From NCBI GenBank assembly GCA_036346205.1, contig JARFJB010000091.1, positions 3,208,501 to 3,272,500 on the forward strand: DNA of 64,000 nt, given 5' to 3'. A model generated the notes under the pieces. It saw only the letters and a program-made list of their open reading frames with translations. It was not told where the DNA came from and made no database searches. A program made the translations under genes and the position numbers. Positions 1 through 12,800 of the stretch are shown here, piece by piece. Each line of letters starts with the position of its first letter. The stretch's first letter is position 1. This stretch comes from Vesta saturnalis. Lineage: Eukaryota; Arthropoda; Insecta; Coleoptera; Lampyridae.

Positions 1-198
1 GCATAGACTTGCTTGAGAGCGAGGGCAATGACCTTCAGGACTATAATGACCTTGAAGCGGGGACCTAGAAGAGGCTTACCAAAGAATAGGGCGTGGCCTT
101 GAAACATGCATAGACTTGCTTGAGAGCGAGGGTAATGACCTTCAGGACTATAATGACCTTGAAGCGGGGACCTAGAAGAGGCTTACCACATAACCTTG
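1..198. repeat. Tandem repeat, 107-bp unit, about 1.8 copies
   Basis: The block starting GCATAGACTTGCTTGAGAGC at position 1 recurs at 108 with one clear mismatch (gagggcaatg versus gagggtaatg) and runs to about 198. It contains repeated ACCTTGAA-type words. The first copy may begin left of the window. The two copies are nearly identical, so the duplication is recent or the array is being homogenised. Confidence 0.9.
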
Positions 199-1019
199 AA
201 GAGAGTTACACACCTGCGGTCTTCAGCTACCCTTGAAATAGGAAATGTTACCGACCTTGAATTCTAGTAACTTTTCTGGTGACTTTTTCCTAGATCTGGT
301 GACAAATCTAGTGACAAAAGTGAGTCAGGATCTGTATAGCTATACTACTTATATATTTTATCATTTATCAATTCCACATTAAATTTCTAATAAAAAATGG
401 TAATTACAACTATGTCAAAATTCCTACTAGTTTTATTATTAACTGATCGCATCAAAATCTAGGAGGGCTGTTTAACACAGAAGATGTCGGTCATTTAATG
501 CTTCTGTCTCAACTGTCAATAGAAATAACAAAATATAGTTTTTATTTTAAAGTAATAATAACACAACTTTATATTAAAATACTTCCCGATATTTTTAGGA
601 AGTGTTTTTTATAATGCATTATAACTTATACTTAACAAGAAATTTTACAACTTTATATAGAGAACAGTTACAACGCATACGCGTCAGAAAGAGCATATAA
701 AACGTTACACACTCTGTCTCATGTCTGAAAAACCGTCGCTACCAGACTTTTTCAACTAACTCAAGTTTGTCGACAGAGTAGCTGATTTGAAAAAAATGAA
801 GATCGAGAATTTAATCTTTTGTTAAGTGTGTGACAGAAAATCCCAACATTTCAATAAGGCAAGTGAATAGACAAATAAATTTTTCCTACGGTCCAATTCA
901 TAGTTGAAAAAGAATAAATTAAAGCCATACAACATGCAAAACCCTCAATTTCTAAATGAGCAACAAAAACAATAACTTCTCAACTTATGCAAATTTATGA
1001 TACGCCTGCATTAGGGAAG
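199..1019. other. AT-rich stretch without a recognisable gene
   Basis: No reading frame or structured repeat that I can support. Short CTTGAA/CTGGTGAC words near 200-310 continue the flavour of the preceding repeat. Confidence 0.5.
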
Positions 1020-1570
1020 ACAACAGCTTCCTAAATACGATTATATGGACGGACGAGGCAACCTTTGCCACCAGTGGGGCACCAAATAAACAAAACACCG
1101 GACACTGGTCAAGTGTAAACCCACAATTTTGTTTGAGGCCACTCTAATTTCAAGGACTAAACACGTGGCGGGGCATCTAAAACGGAAGAATTCTAGATGC
1201 ATACTTTTTTGAGCACACATTAAGCGGTCCAGAATGTCAATTTTTTGTATACCATCTTCGATAATTTGCTCAATGATATGCCTCTAAATGTACGAAGAAA
1301 CATTATTTTCGAGCAGGATGGTGCTCCACATAATGTCCAAGCTGCTAGTGATTATTTAAATCAAAATTTTGACGAATGGATTGAGAAGCATGGGATCATA
1401 CGATGACCAGCAAATAGTCCCGATTTTATGATCTCGATTTAAACACTAAGGAAGACATTAAAATATCTGTGAAGGATAACAAATTATCTTAATAATGCAA
1501 ACTTCATACAAAAAGTGATTGAAACTCTAAACAAAATGTTTTAGACCTTGTTTGGAAAACCAAGGCGGTC
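1020..1570 (+). pseudogene. IS630/Tc1-mariner transposase remnant
   Basis: Conceptual translation, broken by stops and frame changes, gives the first catalytic block (WTDEATF, near 1047), then the second block QDGAPHNVQ (near 1317) and RPANSPDF (near 1405), the usual order of a mariner-like DDE/D nuclease. The helix-turn-helix part is absent. The frame is interrupted several times, so no active protein can be made. No terminal inverted repeats were identified. Confidence 0.75.
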
Positions 1571-2235
1571 ACATTGAGTATATTTATTGAAAATATTTAT
1601 ATAAATATTATATTTAACTTGAATGGGGATAAGTTATAATAAATAACTTATCCTCATTATAGCTACGTTTCTGCCGCACACTTTAAAAATATTTCAGTTT
1701 ATACACAGTATGTCCCAATATTAAAAAAACACTGAAGTCGTGTTTTTTTAAATTGAATCTACCCAGTTTGATTTTATTTGTGGATTCTATGCTAAATTAT
1801 GTATCACTTTTATATAGGACGTTTTGATTTGTTGCGCTTTTTTTGCCCGAATTTCGAAATGTAGGGGTCTGTTCAAAAATTCGTACCTTCTAAATCCTTG
1901 CAGATCAGTCAAAGTAATTAACGCCGTTTGATTCCTGAATGTTTGCCGCATCTTTTAAGTGCTTACTTAACAACCTGCTCAGTCACATGTGCCTATTACT
2001 ATTTTTTAAACCTGACAATAGTTTCAAAAACTCATTTTTTTCTTCAAATGGGACCCTCTATTTATTATTGTACTGGTCAAAAGCTTTTTTGACAAGCTTT
2101 CCATCAATATAAAGTTTGTATAGTCCAATGTAAAAATCCAGGTTGGTATCCTAAAATATCTAAATTTCGAGAAACTTTTCTTTTTAAAACCATAACAATC
2201 GAATACGTACAAAAAAAATTTATCACAGAAAATAA
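1571..2235. other. AT-rich stretch without a recognisable gene
   Basis: No supported gene. The word cacagtatgtcccaat near 1706 resembles mariner terminal sequence and could be the right end of the preceding remnant, but I found no partner. Confidence 0.4.
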
Positions 2236-2239
2236 AAGT

Positions 2240-2346
2240 ATGGAATTGGAATTTCTTTTAATGTTGCGAGAAAATGCACAATTGAGTTACCGAGAAATTG
2301 AGGCAAAAACTAACATATCGCGAAGCAGTATTAACCGAATTAAGTA
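2240..2346 (+). pseudogene. Transposase helix-turn-helix fragment
   Basis: A 35-codon frame starting at ATG 2240 reads as an N-terminal DNA-binding segment (SYREIEAKTNISRSSINRIK) typical of mariner-type transposases. A stop follows at once. It lies just beside a minus-strand transposase remnant and may belong to a different insertion. Confidence 0.5.
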
Positions 2347-2419
2347 GAACAATTTAAAAACATTAACAAATAACAAAAGCAAAAAAAATTAAAGCTATTT
2401 TACACTTATCTTTTTAACA

Positions 2420-3060
2420 GATGCTCAAAGATATTACCATTTTCTTCAATACAATCATGCAGTCTTCGTCTAAAAGGTAGTCTAACACGACTTAGCATAT
2501 CTGCATTAAACGGAATGTGTCGCGTTTTCTTTGTTTCATGTCCTCCGCAGTCGTTGGTCTAAGTTCATAGATCTTTTCTTTAACAAATCCCCAAAGGAAG
2601 AAACCAATCGGAGTAAGGTCGAAGGAACGATGATAATGTACAGGGGCTCTATCCTGCTGCAGCCACATAATCCTTCGCGTATCCAAATCCACATTTTCCA
2701 TCAGAAATGGGCGATTATTTTGAAGAAATTCTCGATATCTCGCCCAATAAAAAAAGAACGGACCGATTACTTGGTCTCCAAGAATCCGCCCCAGACATTC
2801 AATGATCATCTATTTTGATGATCAATTGTATGCATCCAATGTTACTTCATCACTAAATAAGATTGTATGCATCAAGTTCCAGCCGTTATTAATCAAATTG
2901 TCCACGGTTTCCAAAAAATTTACTCGATGATACTTACTTACTGGTTCGCAATATGGCAGTTTCTCTGCAACTCAATGTTGGATTTTCTTCCAACTGCAGG
3001 TATTCGTCTATTTTTCGTGCTAATACTTCTTTTTTCTTGTACGTAACTTTTTTTTTAGTA
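2420..3060 (-). pseudogene. Mariner-type transposase remnant
   Basis: On the minus strand the order is a basic N-terminal segment with ENPTLSCRE (near 2985), then ILFSDEVTL (first catalytic Asp, near 2860), then IGPFFF, LQQDRAPVHYHR (second catalytic block) and LTPIGFFLWGFVKEKIY (near 2590). About 30 residues expected between the QD and FFLWG blocks are missing, so there is an internal deletion. Stops separate the N- and C-terminal parts. The Tc1 element at 3082-4484 abuts it. Confidence 0.75.
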
Positions 3061-3081
3061 TGCTCATGCTTAGCTTATATA

Positions 3082-4484
3082 CACTACATTTCAAATGAAA
3101 TGCACCACTTAGAAATAATAATGCTATGATTTTGAAATTTTGGCAAAATAATGTTTTAGTATCATATAGAAAACGATGGAAGTTTCAATGAAAAAGAACA
3201 AGTCATTATGTACTTTACACCACTGTTAACATCAATTATCAACAATTTTTATTTATACAATTTAAGAAACCTAGTCGCTTAGTGTCAATTTTTTGTTGTT
3301 TAACTGACATTTATTCTGAAAAAATGCCCCCAGTAAGACAACGACGAAACTTTGCCCAAGTTTCAGATTTTGGCAGGGGTAGAATTATCGGCATGCAAGA
3401 AGCAGGTTTGCCATTTCGAGAAATCGGCAGAAGACTTAATCGAGACTACACCACGGTGGCCCGCATTTGGTCTTCTTGGTCTAAAGAAGGCATTTAACGA
3501 CCTCGTCCCAGTGGAAGACCACCACGCAGCGCCAATGATCGTGAAGAATGACTTCTTAGGCGGATGGCCACAAGAGGTCGGTTTCCGTCAACAAGGTCTG
3601 TTGCGGTGAACTGGACAGGAGCTATTGGTCGTCACCTATCAATGTCAACAATCTACAGGAGAATTAAGTCTTTTGGATTACATTCGTATCGTCCGTACCG
3701 ACGACCCCAGTTAACTCAAGAGCATAACACTGCTAGATTAGCATGGCGTCAAGAGCGGCGGGACTGGGGCCTTCAATGGAATAACATCCTCTTCAGCGAC
3801 GAATCGCGTTTTTGTTTGTGGCGAAACGATGGTCGTCAAAAGGTGCGGCGGTTTCGAGGACAACGTCGAAATTTAGAGTTTGTTGAAAGACGACCCACAT
3901 GCTTAACACCTGGAGTCATGGTTTTGTGGAAGATCTCCTCTTGTGTTCATTCTAGGCACATTAAGTGCTCAGCGTTACATTCATAACATTTTGGAGCCAG
4001 TGGTAGTACCGTTAATGCAGACGTTGCCAAATGGTATTTTGGAACAAGATAATGCTAGACCACATACCGCACATGTTACAAGAAGGTTTCTGGATCAAGT
4101 GCAGCTACCAGTATTGCCGTGGCCTGCGCGATCGCCAGATCTTTCGCGTATTGAACGTGTATGGGACATGATGGGCCGAAGACTAAGGCAACTACCAAGG
4201 CCTCCAAACAACTTGGATGAATTACGACACCATCTCCAGGTAGCCTGGGATGAAATGCTTCAGGAGGATGTAGACCATCTCATAGAAAGCATGCCTCGGG
4301 GAGTGAACGCCTGCATTGCTGTGCGTGGTGATGCTACACACTATTAAAATTTTCTTGTTAACTGTTAATATTTTGCCTTCAAAATTTCATCATCTTATAC
4401 ATGTTAATAAAGCATTATTTTACCATACTTTCAAGATCATAGCATTATTATTTCTAAGTGGTGCATTTCATTTGAAACGTAATT
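3082..4484 (+). mobile_element. Tc1-like DNA transposon, complete but dead
   Basis: A 1403-bp element with 49-bp terminal inverted repeats (3082-3130 and 4436-4484) that match at all but a few positions, with the shared core TTTCAAATGAAATGCACCAC. Both ends are flanked by TA (3080-3081 and 4485-4486), the target duplication of Tc1/mariner elements. It encodes one DD34E transposase frame, now broken. Because both ends and the target sites are intact, this is a whole insertion rather than a fragment. Confidence 0.92.
3324..4347 (+). pseudogene. Tc1-like DD34E transposase, broken
   Basis: The start ATG at 3324 opens a basic N-terminus followed by a helix-turn-helix (GLPFREIGRRLNRDYTTVAR). In-frame stops lie at 3495-3497 and 3549-3551; the frame then resumes through ILFSDESRF (first Asp). 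A frameshift near 3935-3943 moves the rest (EQDNARPHTA, second Asp; SPDLSRIERVWD, Glu 35 residues later) to another frame, which ends at 4347. Family members are about 340 residues, which fits the total span. The catalytic DD34E triad itself is still present. Confidence 0.9.
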
Positions 4485-4489
4485 TATAT

Positions 4490-7150
4490 CCTTGGCGTAG
4501 ACTGTTCAGGAGTCCTTCTCCTCTTCAGCCCTGGTCAATCCATTTTTGTTGGTGTTGCGATGTTTTGTGTTACTGTATAGTGAACAATCATGAGGTGTGG
4601 TAATTTTTATTGTAAATAAAAAAAAAGATTTAGGTTCATTTGAATATTGAATGTGTTAATTAATTGGTTTAGGTGTGCGTGTTGTTTAGTGGGGTGTAGC
4701 GTACTTAGTGTGGTTAATCCGATTCGTTGTCCGGTATCATACTAGATCGTCATCGAATAGACGGGGGGATGCGGAAGGCATGTGGGATGTTGTTATGTAG
4801 GGATTCTTCTATCTCCTCGGGGAGGTCGTCGAGGAGTTGTGTAAGGATCGTGGGGGATGTTTGAATTTTAATTTAGGTTTTCTTCGTGGGAATTGGGGAA
4901 AACGGTAGTTGTAGGGAGTGGTAAGGATTTCTGTGGTTGGGATGGTATCGCTGAAAATTCTTTTATGCACGAAGTTTTTCTGAAGTGTTTGGATCCTGTG
5001 TGTGATTGGTGGTATGTTTTGCGTGTTGTGTTGTGAGGTCACTAGGGTATCTGGGGGCAACCTGTGTATGCGTCTAAAAATTCGGCGTTCACAGGAGGCG
5101 ATAGAGAAAAGGTGATTGGGGTTTATATTGGTGTATATGGGTGCTCGGAAATCCATAACAGGGCGGATGTATGTTTTGCGGGTATGTTGAAGTGTTTTAG
5201 GGAGGCAACCTCTTATTCTACCCCGGATGGCGCCCAGTAGATTTTTGCGGTTTCTAATCCTATTGAGTGTTCTTTTTACATCGGGGAGCCAATTGAGGGT
5301 TCTAGGATTCCTAGGTAGATAGCCTTATCTTGGAATGTGCCTTTCTCGGTTTAGGGCGAGGGAAACATTTCTGGAGGCAAGCTTTGGGAACATCTTTGGT
5401 GTAGTTAAGATGTCGGAAGAGGATTGTTTGGGTTTTGGAGGGATTGACATAGACTCCACCGGTTCACCCAGTTGGAAAAGTTTCGTAGGGTCTTGGATAT
5501 GAGGCGGGAGGCCGTTTCGCTGTTCCTATTAACCGTCCAGAAAGCGGTGTCATCGGCAAACTGTATAACGACTACTGCGGGTTATGTAACTTCGGGAATG
5601 TCTGATGCAAAGATTGTGTAAAGGATAGGGGCTAAGGCAGAACCTTGCGATACGCCTGCTGTAGGTTGAAAAGGATTGTAGGTTGTTGAATTCTAGGTGG
5701 TCCTTGAGTCGCCTGGCTAGGATCTGGTCAAAGCATTTTCCGAGGGAACTCAGGAAGGAGATTGGTCTATAGGAGGAGGGTGAGGTTAGTTCGACGTGGG
5801 GTTTCGGTATCATGACGGTGGAGGCTGATTTCCAGTCCGTCGGGAAATGGGATAGGATTAGGCATTGGTTGTATATGTTGGAGAGTAATACGAGGGCTGG
5901 GTCGGGTAAGTGACGGAGGTTTTTTTGCGAATCAGGCCGTCATGACCCGGAGCAAAATTTTTTTCCTATTTTGAAATAAGTGTGGACCTGGTCGGGCGTG
6001 ATGGGGGCATAGAAGGGATTCTCGTTATCGAGTTGGATTTCAGGAAGGTTAAGGTTACAGAATTCTTCAAGGCGACCCTCAAGGAGTGCCTTGAACTGGT
6101 TATCGAATTGGGGATTTTCTGGGGATCGGAAAATGGATTGGAGATGGTGACTAAAGAAATCGGACTTTCCTTGGTCGGAGGAGATTAGGTTGCCCTGAAG
6201 GTCGGTTAGGTGGGATTTAGGGTTAACTTTTCTTCTGGTCATTCTATCGAACTGTTGCCAAAGGATTTTATCATTTCTGTAATGTGCTTGGGAGGAGTCT
6301 TCGACGTGTTTGTTTACTTCTCGCCTGATTAAGGCGTTAAGTCGATTGTATTCGGCCTTGAGAGCCGGATCCCTGGATCGTAAGAATTGACGATAGATTC
6401 GTCTTTTCTCTTTGATCCAGTTCACAATGTCCTGTGGGAGCGGTTTGCAGGAAATGTCGATGTTTTTAATGGTACAGAGATATCGACCGCTTCCGTAATT
6501 ACGGAAGTTAGGTTTCTAATGGCTTGCCCGAGATTTTGGGTCGTTTGAAGATTGGGTGTAGGAAGATTGTTGGAGAAACTATGATATGATCTACTATTGA
6601 GGCACTTAAATGTTCGAAGTATGTTGGCTGTTGGCGATTTGCAAGAGCGGCAACTGCAACAGAGTGAATGATAGCCGGTTACCGTTGTCATTACTTGCGG
6701 TGTCACCGAATTGGATGTGGCGGGCATTGAAATCACCTAGGATAACTGCATTAGGAAGGCTAGATGCGTAGACTAAAAGGTCATCGGATAGGTTATTGTG
6801 GCCAGGCGGGTTGTATGAAATAAATACTATAGGAGTGGGCAAGTGCACCGTCGCACCGAGTGGATGGGAACCAATTTTTAATTAAGAGGGCGGTTCCGTG
6901 TTGGATATTGTTTTAGATAGGCGTGAAATGTGTTGAAATTAAGTGTGCATCTGGGTGTGAGTTTTGTTTCTGTGATGGAAAGGATGTGTATATTGTGTGT
7001 GTGTAAAAAGTGGTTAAGTAAGGGGCGTTTCCGACGAACGCCCCAGGCATTAACGGTCCCTGCTAGGATATCCATTTCGAGGGAGTTCATTGGGTTCATC
7101 CGCGGCCCGGATACGCAGATGTTGATACTCGGTTGGAAGAAGTTTCGGGA
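4490..7150 (-). pseudogene. LINE ORF2 (endonuclease plus reverse transcriptase), broken
   Basis: The endonuclease starts near 7099 (WGVRRKRPLLNHFL, SITETKL) and continues with VILGDFNARHIQFGD (near 6745). The linker (6425-5940) is an open 161-codon frame with SSQAHYRNDKILWQQFDRMT. The RT begins with SSYRPISFLSSLGKCF (near 5770), then jumps to GVSQGSALAPILYTIF and the catalytic QFADD at 5549-5563. Most of the RT segment between SSYRPIS and GVSQG is missing, which is an internal deletion. The tail below 5.4 kb is frame-broken but still looks coding (C-terminal RT and 3' end). Confidence 0.8.
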
Positions 7151-7180
7151 TAGCGAGTCTAGGGTGCGGACAACCCTATC

Positions 7181-8297
7181 TCACCGGGACCATCTGGAAG
7201 AGGGAGTAGGTAAGGACTTGAAGGAAGTCTTTGATGGATAGACATTCGGTGTCAGGAGACGGTTTAAGGTGCGCTGTGTCTTTCGAGTCGGGCTCTTCGG
7301 AAGACAGGATAGGATCGAGGGAGGTTCCCGCCGCTTCCGGCATTTGAAAGAATAGGAAGGGTGAGCTTCCCCGCAGTTCTTACACCTTGGATTAACCCAG
7401 GATTTGCAGTAGGAGGATCTGTGACTTTCGCCCCAGTTGGTACTACGGATAGCACGGGTAGGACAACCCTCACCGGTATGCCCCACCTGCGTGCAGGTGG
7501 AACAATACTTGGGGAGAGGTGAAGGGATAAGGGAGGGTTCGCAACTGTAGTGTTGCTCGAACATGACGATACCGCGTGCGAGGAGGTACTCGAGGGTGGT
7601 TTGGGAAGAGGTTATGATGCGGACAAGGGATGTGAGAGTGTTCGTCGCCTTAGACGTGATGCGAACGGCCTTCCTCACGTGTGGAAGATCGATCGCATCC
7701 CAGATCTCTTCTAGGATGTCCTGATCCACGTAACGGATCCCGCAGAAAAAGGAAGGGGGTCTAGGAGTGGAGTTGGAGGGACGGGGACCGGAGAGTTGGG
7801 TTAGGGTGACGGTGGGATCGACAAAGTGGTCTCGCAGCCTAAGCTGTGTACCATCGGCAAGGGAGAGGTTTCTAAGAGACAGGTGAATGTTAAGTTCAAC
7901 GAGGGAAGGTTAAGGGATTTAGTGGAGTTGAATAAGGATTTCTGTGTGGTTATGGATTTCGGGATATTGCGGATACAATACCTCGAGGATTGAGAGCGGG
8001 TGGGTTTATGATTGGGGAAAGCGGGTGTAGGAATCACGACAGGTACAGGTGGCTGGGCGGGTGTGGGTAAGAGGGCAGGTTTGTGTGTGTGTGGAGATGT
8101 AGGAGTGTGTGGATAAGGTGGAAATGGATGAGGCATTTGAATTGAAGCGTGAGAATGGGTGGCGAGGCGAGGGTGTGTTGTGTGTGCTGTGTGTGTAGGT
8201 GTAGGTGGACGGGTGGCATCGGGGTTGGGGATACAACCGTTACGGTAGCACGCTGGCGAATGCAAATTAAGTTGCTTACCTCATACCTATATTTCAA
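7181..8297 (-). pseudogene. LINE ORF1 (gag-like, CCHC zinc knuckles)
   Basis: The N-terminal part (8297-7801) is rich in Pro, Thr, His and Ser. The C-terminal part (7729-7181) has the gag-like segment with EIWDAIDLPHVRKAVRI, then CSTCTQVGHTGEGC and CKNCGEAHPSYSFKC, which are CCHC zinc knuckles that bind RNA in Jockey-type ORF1 proteins. The two halves lie in different frames joined near 7730-7800, so the protein is broken. Confidence 0.8.
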
Positions 8298-8412
8298 TAA
8301 TTAAAAACTTTGTTATTTACAACTAAATTAATGAAAGACCTTAAATTAAGGTATATTTTAATATAACTCAAAAAAGGGAATTGCATAGTAATGAGTTGGA
8401 ACTGTTGTTACA
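8266..8412 (-). repeat. 3' LTR, short or truncated
   Basis: Begins TGTAACAACAGTTCC on the minus strand just after the polypurine tract. The distal boundary is uncertain; LINE sequence is recognisable from about 8265 downward, leaving only about 147 bp. No second LTR exists in the window for comparison. Confidence 0.5.
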
Positions 8413-8423
8413 CACCCCCTCCT
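8413..8423 (-). promoter_or_regulatory. gypsy polypurine tract
   Basis: On the minus strand AGGAGGGGGTG directly precedes TGTAACA, the typical LTR start. This is where plus-strand DNA synthesis is primed in LTR retroelements. Position downstream of pol fits the role. Confidence 0.7.
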
Positions 8424-9810
8424 AAAATTTGGACTCGGAGATCATCAAAGCGGAGATTCCAAACACTAAGCTAATAAATGAATTTACTAAAATCTAAGAA
8501 AATAAAATATTAAGCAAATTAAAATCTAAGCAAAAATGTGAACACTAATACCTAAAATCTAAATAAAATGTAAATGAAAATAAAAAGGAAATGTACGAAG
8601 AAGTACGGAAAATGTGGTATGTTGGTCAGGAAAGACCCCTCGCAACACCATAAAAGCTAATGACGCGCTACCACCCGCACACGCCACTAGTCGAGATAGA
8701 GGACCCGAAGCCTTAAATAAAGTAAAAAACTTTAGCTGGTGGGGTTTGTGAAGCAAACCACCATCAGAGGAGCAAAATGAGAAACCGGTAAAAAAAAATT
8801 GAATATAAGGTAAAAAAAGAACGGAAACCAACCATGACCTGAAGGGTCATCGGGCGGCGAACCCGGGAACAGTTTTCGGTGCAACGATAAAAAATCACGG
8901 CAAAATGCCACTCCACTCGAGAGTCAAAAAAAATCCTTCCGGATAAACCACACAACCACCACAGTCACGTTCGGTGCGTCAAAATCGGTAAATCCAAGAT
9001 ACGACTAATTCCATGGCAAATTAGCTCAGGATGCTTCGTCGTGGAGAACAAGAGAGGCCACTCTACCCTTCACGAGATTCAGGTTTCATGTTGTTCCACA
9101 GTCGTCGTCGAAGACTAAACATACCCCTAACTAACACGCACGTTTTGTAAATAAATCGAAATCTAGGTGAGGTAGCAAAGAGAAAGATGATACACTCTTA
9201 CAAACACAACAACCCCATCCTAAAACTACCAAAACGTCATAATCAGGAAGTGAACTAATCGAGGTTGACACGAGGCGAACCGAAGTCCTCAAGCACCGTC
9301 CAAGAATAGTAACAGTAGACAAATCAGGAATAGTCAAAAGCTAGAATTTCGAAAACAATTTCAGGGAAACTAAAATAACTAAATCAAAATAAAAATGTAA
9401 ACAAGCATTACTAGTTTTTTTATCAACTGTTAAGAGTTTGAAAATTTCACGTTAAATCACGATCAGAGGTAAACTCACAAGGGTTATCTTAAATTTTACT
9501 ATTGTAACAATAGCAAATTGTAAATCCAATAAAAGAAGATAATCTGCCCGAGAACTAATGTCCCAAAAATCGGCAAAACAATCGCACGATGTGATCTAAA
9601 TATCAACCATCGTGCTAAACAAATATAGCAAAAATAAAATAAGTGGTTTGCAAAGCCTCAAAAATATAAAATAAAATAATGTGCGAAATAAGCACAAAAA
9701 ATCAAATTACTTTAAAAAATTATCAAAATAATAAAAATGTAAATAAGAAAAGCAGAATGTGAGAATCTCAAAAATACTAGAAATAGAAAAATAATAAGAA
9801 AGAATAAGAA
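8424..9810 (-). other. Long 3' non-coding region of the gypsy element
   Basis: 1.39 kb separates the pol stop (9811) from the polypurine tract. I see no convincing env: frames on the minus strand are short and without signal peptide plus membrane anchor. It may be a 3' untranslated region or a decayed third frame. Confidence 0.5.
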
Positions 9811-12800
9811 CTAATGGGGTTTTAAATGTTTAACATGAAAAACACCTAATGGTTTATTATCAATAGGGGTGGCCAATCGGTACGTAGTTGGACCTAACAC
9901 CTCAATAACTTTTGCTTTAATAAATTTTGGATCTAACTTTTGACTATAATTTTTAGTCGCATCAGATAAAGTAAAATTTTTTTCCAAACTAAATCGCCGA
10001 CATTTAATTTTAATGGACGCCGCCGTCGCAAATTGTAAGATTTTGAATTTCTTTCTTAAGCTGCATGTAAATTTTGTTTAACTTGTTTAAAAACGGGTGA
10101 AAGTTCATTTAAATCTTGAACTAATTGTTCACGGTTAGTAATAAATAAATCATCCTCTTTAAAATCCTTTAGTCGACCATAAAAATCTCCAGAAATTGGA
10201 ACTGTCCGATCAAACGCCAAAAAGGAAGTTGAAAATTTCGTAGACTCATGTACAGCGTTACGAATAGCATGGGCAATTTTGTGAATTTCAACATCTCATT
10301 CCTTGTGATCATCTTTAATATAAGATTTGCAGTACCTACCACTTTATTAACTGTCTCAACAAAATTTACTTGGGGATGATAACTTGCATTGAACCAAATG
10401 GATTGAACTTTGTAAGAATTCATTAAATTTTTAAATTGTGCACTTTTAAATTAAGGACCGTTGTCTACCATACAAATTTAAGGAACACCGTAAACTAGAA
10501 ATACATAATTTTCAATATATTGACAAATACCTTTAGCAGTAGCACTGCGTATAGGGTGAATCAAAGTAAATTTAGTAATCCAATCACAAATAACTAATAA
10601 AACTGTGTTACCACTCTTCGATCTAGGAAAAGGACCCACTAAATCAATAGAAATACATTGAAAAGGATAAGAAACATTTTTCTCTTTACCCATAAAACCA
10701 TAATGATTAAATTGTGAACACTTGCTTCGGTTACAAATATTGCAATTTCTAATATATTTGGAAATGTCTGATTTCATTTTTGGCCAATAATAAAATTCTT
10801 TAATTTTTGAAAAAGTTTTAAAAACACCAAAATGTGTTGATGTAGGTTCATTATGAAATTTTTGTAACATATCTTTCCTCAAAGATTTCGGAACAACTAA
10901 CTTCCATTTCACTAAATTCCATTCGATGTTTAAATCATTTGAAATAAATTTGTAAAGCTTATGATCTTCAACTCTCCAATGATGATCTTCAACTCTCCAA
11001 TGAGGAAATAATTCAGGATTTTTAGAAACGTTGGCTGACATTTTCTTATACCAATCGTCTAAATCTACAACAGAAAATTCTAGAGAACTAACTTCCAAAG
11101 GGGCTCTAGAAAGTGCACCCGGAACAACATTTAATTTACCTTTTCGATGAATAACTTCAAAATCAAATTGTTGAAGTTTAATACTCCATCTGGCTAATCG
11201 ACCTGAAGGATCTTTTAAATTATTTATCCAAATAAGTGAATGATGATCAGTAATAACTTTAAAATGGGTACCTTCAATATAAGGTCTAAACTTTTGAATT
11301 CCAAAAATAACAGCTAGTAATTCACGTTCGGTAATCGAATAATTTTGCTCGGCTTTATTTAAAGTACGAGAACCATAAGCAATGACAACTTCATCCTCTC
11401 CTTCACCTTGTGTTAACACACATCCAATACCACAATTGGAAGCATCACATTGTAAATAAAATGTTTTAGAAAAATCTGGGCTCGCTAAGATAGGAGCATC
11501 AACTAATAGAGATTTAATTTTTAAAAATGAACCATTCGCTTCGGCATTCCATAAAACTTTCTGAGATTTCTTCTTACCTTTCAATAAATTATTAATAGGG
11601 GCCAAAATTGTGGAAAAATCATGAATGAAACGTCTATACCAAGAACACATTCCAATAAAACATTTAATTTCTGTAAAAGTATTTCGTTGAGGAAATTTAG
11701 TAATAGCTTCCACCTTTGAAGGATCGGTGTGAAGACCATTGTTATCGATAACAAAACCTAAATATCATAATTGAGGTTTACAAAATTCACATCTAAATTA
11801 ATATTTAATTGCGCATCATTAAGCCTTTTAAAAACGTCTCTTAAAATAGCAACATGTTCCTTAAAAGTACTTGAAAAAATAATAATATCGTCTAAATAAA
11901 CAAAAACTGATTGGGATAAATCATGTCCTAAAATTGAATCCATAAATCGTTGTGGGTGCGTTGGTAAGTCCCATGGGCATAACAGTATACTCAAATAATC
12001 CTCTACGTGGAACAGTAAAAGCAGTTTTTTCACAACTCTCAGGGTCTAAAGGAATTTGCCAAAAAGCCTTCTTTAAATCAATTGAAGTTAAATAACGAGC
12101 ATCTCTTAATTTATCCAAAATATCATTTAAAAATTTAGCATCAAAACTAACTCTAAATTCGCCTGACTTCTTTTTAACTAAAACCATTGGAGAATTCCAA
12201 GGAGAAGAACTGGGTTTAATAATTCCTTGCTCTAACATATCAATTTCTCTGTTCGCATGCTCCAACATAGCAGGAGATAATGGAAAATAACGTTGTTTAA
12301 TTGGTACCGCATCACCAGTATTAATTGAATGAAAAACTTTATTTGCTTTACCTAATTTTGAATTTGATAAGGTTTTAAAAAGGCCAATAACTTGGTTTAA
12401 TTCAAAAATTTGATCATTATTAAGATCATCAATACTCTTAATCATTGAAAAAGTTGTCTCCGCAGAGATTGCAACAAAAGAATTTTCACTAAAATCAGCT
12501 TTAATTTCAAATAACTGACAAAAATCTACTCCCAAAGTAATTGCAGTAGTAATAGATTCAGAAACAATAACAGAAATAGTTTTAGTAATACCATTAACAG
12601 TCAAAGATAAATCAACACTTCCCAAAATGGATTGTAAAGAACCATCAGCAATAATCAATGATGAAAAAGGTGAATTCCTATTTAATTTTGAATCAAATTT
12701 ATCAATTAAATACAAAGCAGGCTTACCTAAAATAGTAACGGTAGCTCCACTATCTAATAAAGCAACAAAATTTTCATTAAAAATCTTCACATTAATAAAA

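Larger units (their letters stand above)
4487..8297 (-). mobile_element. Jockey-like non-LTR retrotransposon, degraded
   Basis: On the minus strand the order is a proline/threonine-rich ORF1 with zinc knuckles, an APE-type endonuclease, a linker and a reverse transcriptase, the layout of Jockey-group LINEs. All frames are interrupted. The element ends about where the Tc1 element begins and starts where the gypsy remnant ends near 8.27-8.3 kb, so it is one layer of a nested stack. Confidence 0.85.
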
